In this document: positions 6,570 to 14,069 of the stretch, piece by piece
Layout of the letters: every line of letters begins with the position of its first letter
Numbering within the stretch: position 1 is the first letter of the stretch
Assembly (NCBI GenBank): GCA_958429225.1
Contig: CAUAJB010000031.1
Location: forward strand, 1-22,668
Direction: 5' to 3'
DNA: 22,668 nt
Origin: an uncultured Collinsella sp.
Lineage (GTDB): Bacteria > Actinomycetota > Coriobacteriia > Coriobacteriales > Coriobacteriaceae
The notes under the pieces: model-generated
Told to the model about the DNA's origin: nothing
What the model saw: the letters and a program-made list of their open reading frames with translations, nothing else
The model's database searches: none
Translations under genes and position numbers: made by a program

Positions 6570-8897
6570 ATGGCGGATTCTCAGATCCATGTCGCGCTGG
6601 CGGGTAACCCCAACTGCGGCAAGACCACGCTTTTCAACCTGATCACCGGCGCCAACGGCTACGTTGGCAACTGGCCCGGCGTCACGGTTGAGAAAAAGGA
6701 AGCCAAGCTCCTAAGCGACAAGAACGTTACCATTACGGACCTCCCTGGCATCTACTCGCTTTCCCCCTACAGCCCCGAGGAGCAATGCTCGCGCGATTAC
6801 CTCATGAGCGGCGAGCCCGATGTTGTCGTCCAAGTCGTCGATGCTACCAACCTCGAGCGCAACCTGTACCTGGCGCTTCAGGTTATCGAGACCGGCCTGC
6901 CCGTGGTCGTTGCCCTCAACATGGCCGACTTGGTCGAGAAGAATGGCGACAAGATCGACATTGACAAGCTTTCCAAGAAGCTCGGCTGCCCGGTCATGAT
7001 GATCTCGGCTCTTAAGAACAAGGGTATCAAGGAGCTGTTCGAGCAGGTTAAGAAGTCCGCCGCTTCCAAGGGCCAGGTACCGGAGCACAAGTTCGACTCC
7101 TCCATCGAGGACGTTCTGGACCACATCGAGAACAACCTTCCGGCGAGCGTTCCCGCCAACAAGCGCCGCTACTACGCTGTCAAGCTGTTTGAGCGCGACG
7201 CGGACGCCTGCAAGCTCATCAACCTCACTAAGGAGAAGGCTGCTCGCGTAGAGCAGCTGGTCGCCCAGTGCGAGCAGGATTGCGATGACGACGCCGAGTC
7301 CATCATCACCGGTGAGCGCTACGGCGTGATCGCGCACATCATCGACGAGTGCCTCACCAAGGCCCCGGCCAAGATGAGCACCTCCGAGAAGATCGACCGC
7401 GTGGTTACCAACCGTATTCTGGGCTTGCCGATCTTTGTGGTCATCATGTTCTGCGTGTACTACATCGCCGTTTCTACCTTGGGCGGCACGGTGACCGACT
7501 TCACCAACGACCAGCTCTTTGGTACCGACGGTTGGTATGTGCTCGGCCAGGGCCGCGACGCCTACGATGAGGCTGTCGAGGCCGCGGGCGACAATGCCGA
7601 CTCGGTCGACCCGGCGCAGTACGGCCCCTATGTTCCGGGTATTACCACCATGGTCCACGACGCACTTGTGGCGGGTGGCACCGAGGACGGTGGCCTGGTC
7701 GATTCGCTCGTCTGTGACGGTATCGTCGGCGGCCTGGGCGCCATCTTCGGCTTTGTGCCGCAGATGTTCCTGCTTTTTGTGATGCTGTCCTTCCTGGAGG
7801 ACTGCGGCTACATGGCCCGCGTTGCCTTCATCATGGACCGCGTGTTCCGCCGCTTTGGCCTGTCCGGTAAGTCGTTCATCCCCATGCTCGTGTCTTCGGG
7901 CTGCGGCGTCCCCGGCGTCATGGCTACTAAGACCATCGAGAACGAGAAGGACCGCCGCATGACGGTCATGACTACCACGTTCATCCCCTGCGGCGCTAAG
8001 CTGCCGATCATCGCCCTGCTCATGGGTTCCATCATCGGCGACTCTTCCACCACCGCGGCGTGGATCAGCCCGCTCTTCTACTTCCTGGGCGTCTTTGCCG
8101 TCATCGCCTCGGGCCTTATGCTCAAGAAGACCAAGCTCTTCGCCGGTCGCCCGACGCCGTTCGTTATGGAGCTTCCCGCCTACCACTTCCCGGCGATCCG
8201 CTCTTGGGCGCTGCACGTGTGGGAGCGCTGCTGGGCCTTTATCAAGAAGGCCGGCACGGTCATCTTCGCGTCCACTGTCGTGGTTTGGTTCCTGTCCAAC
8301 TTTGGTAGCTACAACGGTTCCTTTGGCTTCCTGCCTGCGATGGACGGCATCCCCGAGGAGTTCATGGACTACTCCGTGCTCGCCATGCTCGGCAACCTGG
8401 TCGCTTGGATCTTCGCCCCGCTCGGCTTTAGCACCTGGCAGGCAACCGCACTGACCGTCTCTGGCCTCGTCGCCAAGGAGAACGTCGTCGCCACCGCCGG
8501 CTCGCTGCTGTCCGTCGCCGACGCGGGCGAGACCGACCCGAGCCTGTGGACCGCGTTTGCCGGCATGTTCCCCACCATGGGCGCTTGCGTGGCCTTCGGC
8601 GCCTTCAACCTGCTGTGCGCTCCGTGCTTTGCCGCCATTGGCACCATCCGCAACCAGATGGACTCTGGCAAGTGGACCGCGATTGCCATCGGCTACGAGT
8701 GCATCTTCGCTTGGGTGATCGGCCTGTTCATCAACCAGTTCTACAACCTGCTTGTCCTTGGGCAGTTTGGTATCTGGACGGTTGTGGCCATTGTGCTGCT
8801 GGTTGCGATGCTCTTCCAGATTTTCCGTCCCATGCCCAAGCATGCATGGACCGATGAGGACGAGACCAACACTGCTTCCGCCGCAGTTTCCGCTTAA
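6570..8897 (+). CDS. feoB: Ferrous iron transporter FeoB
   Basis: A 775-residue membrane transporter that brings Fe(II) into the cytoplasm. The N-terminal G domain (about 1-170) has G1 GNPNCGKTT (12-20), G3 DLPG (57-60), G4 NMAD (117-120) and a G5-like SALKNKG. A helical linker runs to about 280. The membrane part begins near LGLPIFVVIMFCVYYIAV and carries the two Gate repeats, including SGCGVPGVMATKT and the FIPCGAKLP block whose Cys residues line the pore. The first external loop is enlarged and acidic (roughly residues 310-380), longer than in E. coli FeoB. AAGGA precedes the ATG. It follows two feoA genes and is followed, after a terminator, by a Cys-rich membrane protein often found beside feoB. 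Confidence 0.97.
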   Translation: MADSQIHVALAGNPNCGKTTLFNLITGANGYVGNWPGVTVEKKEAKLLSDKNVTITDLPGIYSLSPYSPEEQCSRDYLMSGEPDVVVQVVDATNLERNLYLALQVIETGLPVVVALNMADLVEKNGDKIDIDKLSKKLGCPVMMISALKNKGIKELFEQVKKSAASKGQVPEHKFDSSIEDVLDHIENNLPASVPANKRRYYAVKLFERDADACKLINLTKEKAARVEQLVAQCEQDCDDDAESIITGERYGVIAHIIDECLTKAPAKMSTSEKIDRVVTNRILGLPIFVVIMFCVYYIAVSTLGGTVTDFTNDQLFGTDGWYVLGQGRDAYDEAVEAAGDNADSVDPAQYGPYVPGITTMVHDALVAGGTEDGGLVDSLVCDGIVGGLGAIFGFVPQMFLLFVMLSFLEDCGYMARVAFIMDRVFRRFGLSGKSFIPMLVSSGCGVPGVMATKTIENEKDRRMTVMTTTFIPCGAKLPIIALLMGSIIGDSSTTAAWISPLFYFLGVFAVIASGLMLKKTKLFAGRPTPFVMELPAYHFPAIRSWALHVWERCWAFIKKAGTVIFASTVVVWFLSNFGSYNGSFGFLPAMDGIPEEFMDYSVLAMLGNLVAWIFAPLGFSTWQATALTVSGLVAKENVVATAGSLLSVADAGETDPSLWTAFAGMFPTMGACVAFGAFNLLCAPCFAAIGTIRNQMDSGKWTAIAIGYECIFAWVIGLFINQFYNLLVLGQFGIWTVVAIVLLVAMLFQIFRPMPKHAWTDEDETNTASAAVSA

Positions 8898-8926
8898 GTC
8901 CGAATAAGGATTAACCCCTTTCCACG

Positions 8927-8959
8927 AGCCCGGGTGTCCCAGCGACACTCGGGCTTTTT
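8927..8959 (+). terminator. Terminator of feoB
   Basis: Arms AGCCCGGGTGTC (8927-8938) and GACACTCGGGCT (8944-8955) pair with one G-T wobble around a 5-base loop, followed by TTTTT. Confidence 0.9.
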
Positions 8960-9072
8960 GGTGGGAGAGATGTGGCGTTTCCGCAGATAAAACCGACCAA
9001 AACAAACCTGTCCCTTTTTGGTAGGTGGAGAATGGGGTAAAGTAAGTGGTGGTTAACTAGAGGAGGCTTGCT

Positions 9073-9273
9073 ATGGCACCTATCGATATTGTTGTACTGG
9101 CTGTTATCGGTATTGCGTTTGTCGCCGTGTGCGTGCGCATCTACCGCAAGGGCACCTGCGCCGACTGCGCTCAGGGTGGCGTTTGCACGGGGCATTGCTC
9201 CAACAAAAAGACGTGCGCCGCACTTAAGGACGTGGATAAAATCGCCGAAGACTTGGGCCGCGGTATCAAATAA
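9073..9273 (+). CDS. FeoB-associated Cys-rich membrane protein
   Basis: A 66-residue protein with one N-terminal membrane segment (about residues 4-23) followed by a short cytoplasmic or external tail with Cys29, Cys32, Cys38, Cys42 and Cys48 in the pattern CxxC-x5-C-x3-C-x5-C. This matches the family of small Cys-rich proteins found next to feoB in many Gram-positive and actinobacterial genomes, sometimes called FeoC-like although unrelated to enterobacterial FeoC. Its role is not established; iron-sulphur binding or iron handling at the membrane is plausible. GAGGAGG precedes the ATG. It has its own leader after the feoB terminator, with GTGGTTAACT (9049-9058) that also occurs in the feoA inverted repeat, hinting at joint control. 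Confidence 0.85.
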   Translation: MAPIDIVVLAVIGIAFVAVCVRIYRKGTCADCAQGGVCTGHCSNKKTCAALKDVDKIAEDLGRGIK

Positions 9274-9286
9274 GGTCCGGACATCC

Positions 9287-9321
9287 AAGCGCTCCGCGGG
9301 CATCCGTTCGCGGGGCGCTTT
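9287..9321 (+). terminator. Terminator after the Cys-rich membrane protein gene
   Basis: Arms AAGCGCTCCGCG (9287-9298) and CGCGGGGCGCTT (9309-9320) pair with one wobble; the T-run is short (TTTGTGCATTT). Confidence 0.75.
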
Positions 9322-9417
9322 GTGCATTTGAGGGAGAGCACGGCGAGTCGAAGAGTATTTTTGGGGTATCGTTAACTGGACTATTAATTGGCAACTTATC
9401 TATAACGGAGTAACCGC

Positions 9418-10497
9418 ATGAGCGCTCGCGTAACCATGAAGGACATAGCCGCCGAGCTTGGCGTTTCCATCAATACCGTGCACAAGGCCCTGACGGGAAA
9501 GGCCGGCGTGAGCGAATCCGTGCGCGCCAAGGTGAACGCTAAGGCCGAGGCCATGGGCTATCACCGCAACACAAGTGCCTCAAGCCTGCGCCGCAAGGAT
9601 ATCAATCTGGTGTTTTGCCTGCCCCGCGCATCGCGCGAGGGAGCGTACTTTTTCCGTTACCTGTGGGAAGGCTGCAATCGCTTTGAACAGGAGGTCATCG
9701 ACCGGGGCATTACGGTTGAGCGCGTTGAATTTGGCGTGGGCGGCTACGCTGATGCACTCGAGCAAATCGACGAGCGTCTGCAGGTGGGCGAGAAGATTGA
9801 TGGCTTGCTCGCCTATGCGCCGGGCGACGATCGTGCGACTGAGCTTTTGGGGCAGATCGCCGAGGCGGGCGTGACGATTGAGCTTGTCGACGGCGACCGT
9901 CCGCATTTGAATCGTTTGGGTGCGAGCTTGGCCGATTATTCGACGGCAGGCAGCCTTATGGCCGAGCAGGCGGCAAACCTGGTCCATGCTTCTGGGGCCG
10001 ACGCCCGCGTGCTCCTTTTGACAGGCGACCCATATACCGATTCGCACTATCTAACCGCCCGCGCCTTCCACAATTACCTGCGCGAACGTGATATTCCATG
10101 GCAGGTTGAGGATCTTGCAGGTGCCCATGCGCAAGTCAAACAACTCGAGCATGAGCTCGAAAAGCGCTTGAGTGCGCCGGACGCCCCCGAACTTATCTGT
10201 AGCGTTTTTGCCGTTGGTTCCGAAGTGGTTGCCGACGCGCTCGTCTCGACCGGCAAGGCCGGTCAGGTCATGGTGATCGGCAACGACCTGTTTCCCGAAA
10301 GTGCTCTGGCCTTGCGCCGCGGTATCTTTACCAATATTGTCTATAAGGACCCGACGAGCCTGGCGTATCGCGGCGCTAAGACGCTGGGCGATTATCTGCT
10401 GTGGGGAAGGACCCCGACGGTGCCCGTCCAGAAGGGTGCCGTCGAGATGGTATTTGCCAGCAATGTCGACCGCTACTGCGAACTTGCGGGTATTTAG
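9418..10497 (+). CDS. LacI-family regulator, probable controller of the galacturonate locus
   Basis: A 359-residue protein with the LacI layout: an N-terminal helix-turn-helix (about residues 7-30, VTMKDIAAELGVSINTV), a hinge region near residues 50-60 and a periplasmic-binding-protein-like sensor domain from about 61 to the end. The recognition helix reads SINTVHKAL, where His-Lys replaces the common Ser-Arg. The ligand cannot be read from sequence; a uronate or an oligogalacturonide is expected from the neighbours. CGGAG lies seven bases before the ATG. It is on the same strand as uxaCBA but separated from it by a terminator and about 460 bases. LacI-family proteins favour palindromes with a central CG, which fits GGTGAACGTTCACC found before uxaC and the transporter. 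No copy lies before this gene itself. Confidence 0.9.
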   Translation: MSARVTMKDIAAELGVSINTVHKALTGKAGVSESVRAKVNAKAEAMGYHRNTSASSLRRKDINLVFCLPRASREGAYFFRYLWEGCNRFEQEVIDRGITVERVEFGVGGYADALEQIDERLQVGEKIDGLLAYAPGDDRATELLGQIAEAGVTIELVDGDRPHLNRLGASLADYSTAGSLMAEQAANLVHASGADARVLLLTGDPYTDSHYLTARAFHNYLRERDIPWQVEDLAGAHAQVKQLEHELEKRLSAPDAPELICSVFAVGSEVVADALVSTGKAGQVMVIGNDLFPESALALRRGIFTNIVYKDPTSLAYRGAKTLGDYLLWGRTPTVPVQKGAVEMVFASNVDRYCELAGI

Positions 10498-10522
10498 CCG
10501 ATTGAGCAGGTACCCCCTCTTG

Positions 10523-10721
10523 CGACGTGCATTTTTGGGAGTATTCAGCATTGGCATGCCCTGAATGAGGTGCAGAACGACTGTTTTAAGTGCCCCCGAT
10601 GGCGTAATTTGCCATCGGGGGCACTTTTTATGCCGATCGGGCGCTATCTGCGTTCCAAATAGGACGCTGAGGATGGCGCACGGCGCGCTCCAATGCTGAA
10701 TACTCCCAAAAATGTACGTCG
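10523..10721. repeat. 32-base inverted repeat flanking the lacI terminator
   Basis: The arms at 10523-10554 and 10690-10721 match at 31 of 32 positions; the core is GGGAGTATTCAGCATTGG in the left arm and its reverse complement in the right arm. The element spans 199 bases and encloses the terminator at 10588-10629. Weaker similarity (CAGGT against ACCTG) continues outside both arms. It has no open frame. It looks like a mobile or REP/MITE-type intergenic repeat rather than a simple terminator. Confidence 0.75.
10588..10629 (+). terminator. Terminator of the LacI-family gene
   Basis: Perfect 16-base arms AAGTGCCCCCGATGGC (10588-10603) and GCCATCGGGGGCACTT (10611-10626), a 7-base loop, then T residues. 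The A-run before the left arm is short, so it mainly serves plus-strand transcription. Confidence 0.93.
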
Positions 10722-10851
10722 GGACATGACCCACCTGAGCAAAAGCGCTCAAGTTCGGTGTTCGGGGACGCCAACCGGTCCGCAATGCATGCAAGTCACA
10801 GCTCCGGCAACCGTTGAACGGGCAAAACCTACCGTTCACCCCATGGTTGTT

Positions 10852-10867
10852 AGGTGAACGTTCACCT
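10852..10867. promoter_or_regulatory. LacI-type operator O1 upstream of uxaC
   Basis: AGGTGAACGTTCACCT is a perfect 16-base palindrome with the central CG typical of LacI-family sites. A lone half-site GTTCACC lies further upstream at 10834-10840. Confidence 0.85.
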
Positions 10868-10884
10868 TTTGAGTCGTAATGGAT

Positions 10885-10904
10885 TAGTATGGTGAACGTT
10901 CACC
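10885..10904. promoter_or_regulatory. LacI-type operator O2 with overlapping -10 candidate of uxaC
   Basis: GGTGAACGTTCACC (10891-10904) is a second perfect palindrome, centred 38 bases from O1. TAGTAT at 10885-10890, between the operators, is a possible -10 element, so O2 would cover the transcription start. No good -35 is visible. An ATG at 10889 inside the operator is in frame with uxaC but is not a likely start. Confidence 0.75.
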
Positions 10905-10957
10905 TAGAGGATGACGAGCGTATTGTGCGCCCGCTCCGCAAACAAAGGGGTTGTTTG

Positions 10958-12385
10958 ATGAAAAACTTCATGGACGATCAGGATTTCCTGCTGAGCACCA
11001 AGACCGGCGAGGAGCTGTTCCACAACTTTGCCGAGGGCATGCCCATCGTCGACTATCACTGCCACATTTCTCCTAAGGAGATTTGGGAGGACAAGCGTTT
11101 CGAGAACATCACCGAGGTTTGGCTGGGCGGCGACCACTACAAGTGGCGCCTGATGCGTGCCAACGGCGTCGACGAGCGTTTTATCACTGGCGACGCCCCT
11201 GCTCGCGAGAAGTTCCAAAAGTGGGCCGAGACCCTGGGTCGCTGCGTTGGCAACCCCGTCTTTGAGTGGAGCCACCTGGAGCTTAAGCGCTACTTTGGCT
11301 ACGAGGGCGTCCTCAACGGCAAGACTGCCCAGGAGGTCTGGGACCTTGCCAACGCCAAGCTCGCCGAGGCCAGTTTCACCTGCCGCAACCTGATCAAGCA
11401 GTCCAACGTCCGCATGATCTGCACTACCGACGACCCCGCCGACAGCTTTGAGTGGCACAAGAAGATTGCCGCCGATGACAGTTTTGACGTTCAGGTCGTT
11501 CCCGCCATGCGCCCCGACGCCGCTCTGCGCATCGAGCGCGGCCAGGAGTTCGCCGACTACTGCAAGCACCTTTCCGAGGTTGCCGGCGTTGAGGTCAGCG
11601 ACTTTGAGGGCATGAAGTCCGCCATCTCCAAGCGCTACGATGTTGCCCACGAGCTGGGCTGCCGCGCCTCCGACCACGCACTCGATTACGTTATGTATGT
11701 CCCGGCTACCGCCGATGAGATTGAGGCCATCTTTGCCAAGGGCCTGGCTGCCGAGCCGCTCACCGAGGAAGAGGTCCTTAAGTACAAGACTGCCTTTATG
11801 CAGTTCGTTGCCGGCGAGTATGTCCGTCTGGGCTGGGCCATGCAGCTGCACTTTGGCTGCAAGCGCGACAACAACCGCGCCATGTTTGCCAAGCTCGGTC
11901 CCGATACCGGCTACGATTGCATCTCCAACTACACGCCGTCCGACCAGCTTGCCGATTTCCTCAACTCCATTCAGGAGACCTGCGGCCTGCCCAAGACCAT
12001 TCTGTACAGCCTGAACCCCATCGATAACACCATGATCGATACCGTCATGGGCTGCTTCCAGGAGGCTCCGACCGCCGGTAAGATCCAGAACGGCTCCGCC
12101 TGGTGGTTCAACGACAACGAGGTCGGCATGCGCGAGCAACTCACGGCTCTGGCTAACGAGGGCGTCCTGGGCAACTTTGTGGGCATGCTTACCGACTCCC
12201 GCTCTTTCCTGTCCTATCCGCGCCACGAGTACTTCCGTCGCGTGCTGTGCAGCGTGATCGGCGAGTGGGTCGAGCAGGGCAAGTACCCGGCCGACATGGA
12301 GCTGCTGGGCAGTATCGTGCGCGACATCAGCTACAACAATGCGGTCCGCTACTTTGGCTTTGACCTGGACACCGACGAGGCCTAA
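10958..12385 (+). CDS. uxaC: Uronate (glucuronate/galacturonate) isomerase
   Basis: A 475-residue enzyme that converts D-galacturonate to D-tagaturonate, and D-glucuronate to D-fructuronate. It aligns along its whole length with E. coli UxaC (470 residues): the metal-binding-type DYHCH (residues 32-36), GGDHYKWRLMRANGV, TTDDPADS, the SDHALD block, ILYSLNPIDN, WWFNDNEVGM and the C-terminal MLTDSRSFLSYPRHEYFRR. I chose the ATG at 10958, preceded by AAAGGGG, because it matches the family N terminus; the longer frame would start inside the operator. It is the first gene of uxaCBA, and the two operators before it point to LacI control. With UxaB and UxaA downstream, galacturonate is the more likely natural substrate. 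Confidence 0.97.
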   Translation: MKNFMDDQDFLLSTKTGEELFHNFAEGMPIVDYHCHISPKEIWEDKRFENITEVWLGGDHYKWRLMRANGVDERFITGDAPAREKFQKWAETLGRCVGNPVFEWSHLELKRYFGYEGVLNGKTAQEVWDLANAKLAEASFTCRNLIKQSNVRMICTTDDPADSFEWHKKIAADDSFDVQVVPAMRPDAALRIERGQEFADYCKHLSEVAGVEVSDFEGMKSAISKRYDVAHELGCRASDHALDYVMYVPATADEIEAIFAKGLAAEPLTEEEVLKYKTAFMQFVAGEYVRLGWAMQLHFGCKRDNNRAMFAKLGPDTGYDCISNYTPSDQLADFLNSIQETCGLPKTILYSLNPIDNTMIDTVMGCFQEAPTAGKIQNGSAWWFNDNEVGMREQLTALANEGVLGNFVGMLTDSRSFLSYPRHEYFRRVLCSVIGEWVEQGKYPADMELLGSIVRDISYNNAVRYFGFDLDTDEA

Positions 12386-12479
12386 GCCCGCATCGAATCA
12401 CATCGAACCCTGGGCGCCGTTGCCACACGCGGAGCCCCGTTTTGCTTGCACGCTAACAAACATCTAAGGAGACACATAG

Positions 12480-13994
12480 ATGGAGAACATCAGCTACGAT
12501 GCGCTCGAGAAGATCGGCTACAAGGGCTATTTGCTGCCCAAGGATGCTCCCGAGAAGGTTCTGCAGTTTGGCGAGGGCAATTTCCTGCGCGCCTTCGTCG
12601 ACCGTTTCTTTGACATGGGCAACGAGGCCACCGGCTGGAACGGCAAGGTCGTCATGGTGCAGCCCATCAACGGTGCCTTTGGCTTTGCCGACGGTATCAA
12701 TGCCCAGGACGACCTGTACACCGTGCTGGTGCGCGGCAAGGAGAACGGCAACACGGTTGACGAGTCCCGCGTGATCAGCGCCTGCAGCCGCTGCCTTAAC
12801 CCGTATCGTGAGGACGACTACCGCGCCATGATGGAGGTCGCCGTCTCCGACGACCTAGAGATCATCGTCTCCAACACCACCGAGGCCGGTATCGCCTATG
12901 ACCCGTCCTGCAAGGCCGACGACATGCCACCTGCGAGCTTCCCCGCCAAGCTTGCCCAGGTGCTCCACACCCGCTGGGCTGCCGGTAAGCCGGGCGTCAT
13001 CGTCCTCGCCTGCGAGCTCATCGATCACAACGGCGAGGAGTTGCTGCGCATCATGAACCAGTATGTGAGCGACTGGGGCTGGGAGGACGAGTTTGCGCAG
13101 TGGATGGCCAACGACTGCACCGTCTGCACCACGCTCGTCGACACCATCGTGCCGGGCCGTATCCGCGACGCATCCGAGGCCGCCGCGGTGGCTGAGCGTC
13201 TGGGCTACGAGGATCCCTTCCTGGCCGTGCGCGAGCCCTTCCAGATGTGGGGCATCCAGGGCGACGAGTCGCTTGCCGAGAAGCTTCCCTTTGTGAAGGC
13301 TGGTCTTCCGGGTGTCTTTGTGACTCCCGACGTCACCCCGTACAAAAAGCGCAAGGTCCGCATCCTCAACGGTGCCCATACCGCCTTTGTTCCGGGCTCT
13401 TGGGTTGCCGGCTTTGATATCGTGCGCGACTGCATGCATGACGAGACCGTTCGCGGCTTCATGAACACCATGCTCTACGACGAGGTCATTCCGACGCTTG
13501 CCGCCGACTTGGATGTCGAGGACTGCAGGGCCTTTGCCGCCGCCGTCGAAAACCGCTTCGACAACCCGTTTATCGACCACGCGCTGCTCTCCATTTGCCT
13601 CAACTCCACGGCCAAATGGCGTGCTCGCGACCTGCCCACGCTCAAGGACTATGTTGCCGAGACCGGCAACCTGCCCAAGTGCCTGGCGACGAGCCTCGCT
13701 ACGCTCATTGCCTTCTATACTCAGGAGCTCGTTGCTCGCGAGGGCGATGGCCTGCACCTGCGCCGCGCCGACGGCACCGAGTACACCGCTCAGGACGATG
13801 CCTTCGTGCTCGATTTCTACGCCGCCCACGCCGGTGCAGACGATACCGAGCTGGTGCACGACGTGCTCACCAATGAGCAGATGTGGGGCGAGGACCTTAC
13901 GCAGATCACCGGTCTCGAGGAGTTTGTCGTCAACGCGCTCACCGTCGTGCGTGTCGAGGGCGCCAAGCAGGCCTTCGCCAACGCTCAAGCGTAA
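12480..13994 (+). CDS. uxaB: Tagaturonate reductase (altronate oxidoreductase)
   Basis: A 504-residue member of the mannitol dehydrogenase family of NAD-dependent polyol dehydrogenases, which reduces D-tagaturonate to D-altronate. QFGEGNFLRAFVD (residues 29-41) marks the start of the dinucleotide-binding domain and is very close to UxaB of enterobacteria. The catalytic motif K-x4-N-x2-H is seen as Lys292, Asn297 and His300 in KVRILNGAH. The C-terminal helical domain follows to the end. AAGGAG lies eight bases before the ATG. It sits 94 bases after uxaC and 75 before uxaA. The pairing with an altronate dehydratase argues for UxaB rather than the related fructuronate reductase UxuB. Confidence 0.93.
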   Translation: MENISYDALEKIGYKGYLLPKDAPEKVLQFGEGNFLRAFVDRFFDMGNEATGWNGKVVMVQPINGAFGFADGINAQDDLYTVLVRGKENGNTVDESRVISACSRCLNPYREDDYRAMMEVAVSDDLEIIVSNTTEAGIAYDPSCKADDMPPASFPAKLAQVLHTRWAAGKPGVIVLACELIDHNGEELLRIMNQYVSDWGWEDEFAQWMANDCTVCTTLVDTIVPGRIRDASEAAAVAERLGYEDPFLAVREPFQMWGIQGDESLAEKLPFVKAGLPGVFVTPDVTPYKKRKVRILNGAHTAFVPGSWVAGFDIVRDCMHDETVRGFMNTMLYDEVIPTLAADLDVEDCRAFAAAVENRFDNPFIDHALLSICLNSTAKWRARDLPTLKDYVAETGNLPKCLATSLATLIAFYTQELVAREGDGLHLRRADGTEYTAQDDAFVLDFYAAHAGADDTELVHDVLTNEQMWGEDLTQITGLEEFVVNALTVVRVEGAKQAFANAQA

Positions 13995-14000
13995 ATTCCC

Positions 14001-14030
14001 GGTGCGGGCGCCAGACGGCTTGCCCGCGCC
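14001..14030 (+). other. Hairpin between uxaB and uxaA
   Basis: Arms GGTGCGGGC (14001-14009) and GCCCGCGCC (14022-14030) pair with one wobble. No T-run follows, so it is more likely to affect mRNA stability or relative expression than to terminate. Confidence 0.4.
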
Positions 14031-14069
14031 TCGACTTCTGCTCAACCTGTAGGGTTAGGACCATTTGTA

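Noticed and set aside
6711..9005. 764-codon open frame on the minus strand opposite feoB
   Set aside because: The plus-strand FeoB is certain from its motifs. The antisense frame is a by-product of GC-rich third codon positions and its protein is low-complexity and unlike any family.
10051..10839. 262-codon minus-strand frame over the end of lacI and the intergenic repeat
   Set aside because: It crosses the terminator hairpin and the inverted repeat, mirrors lacI for much of its length and has no domain.
10889..10957. Earlier in-frame ATG for uxaC
   Set aside because: It lies inside operator O2, lacks a Shine-Dalgarno, and would add 23 residues not seen in UxaC.
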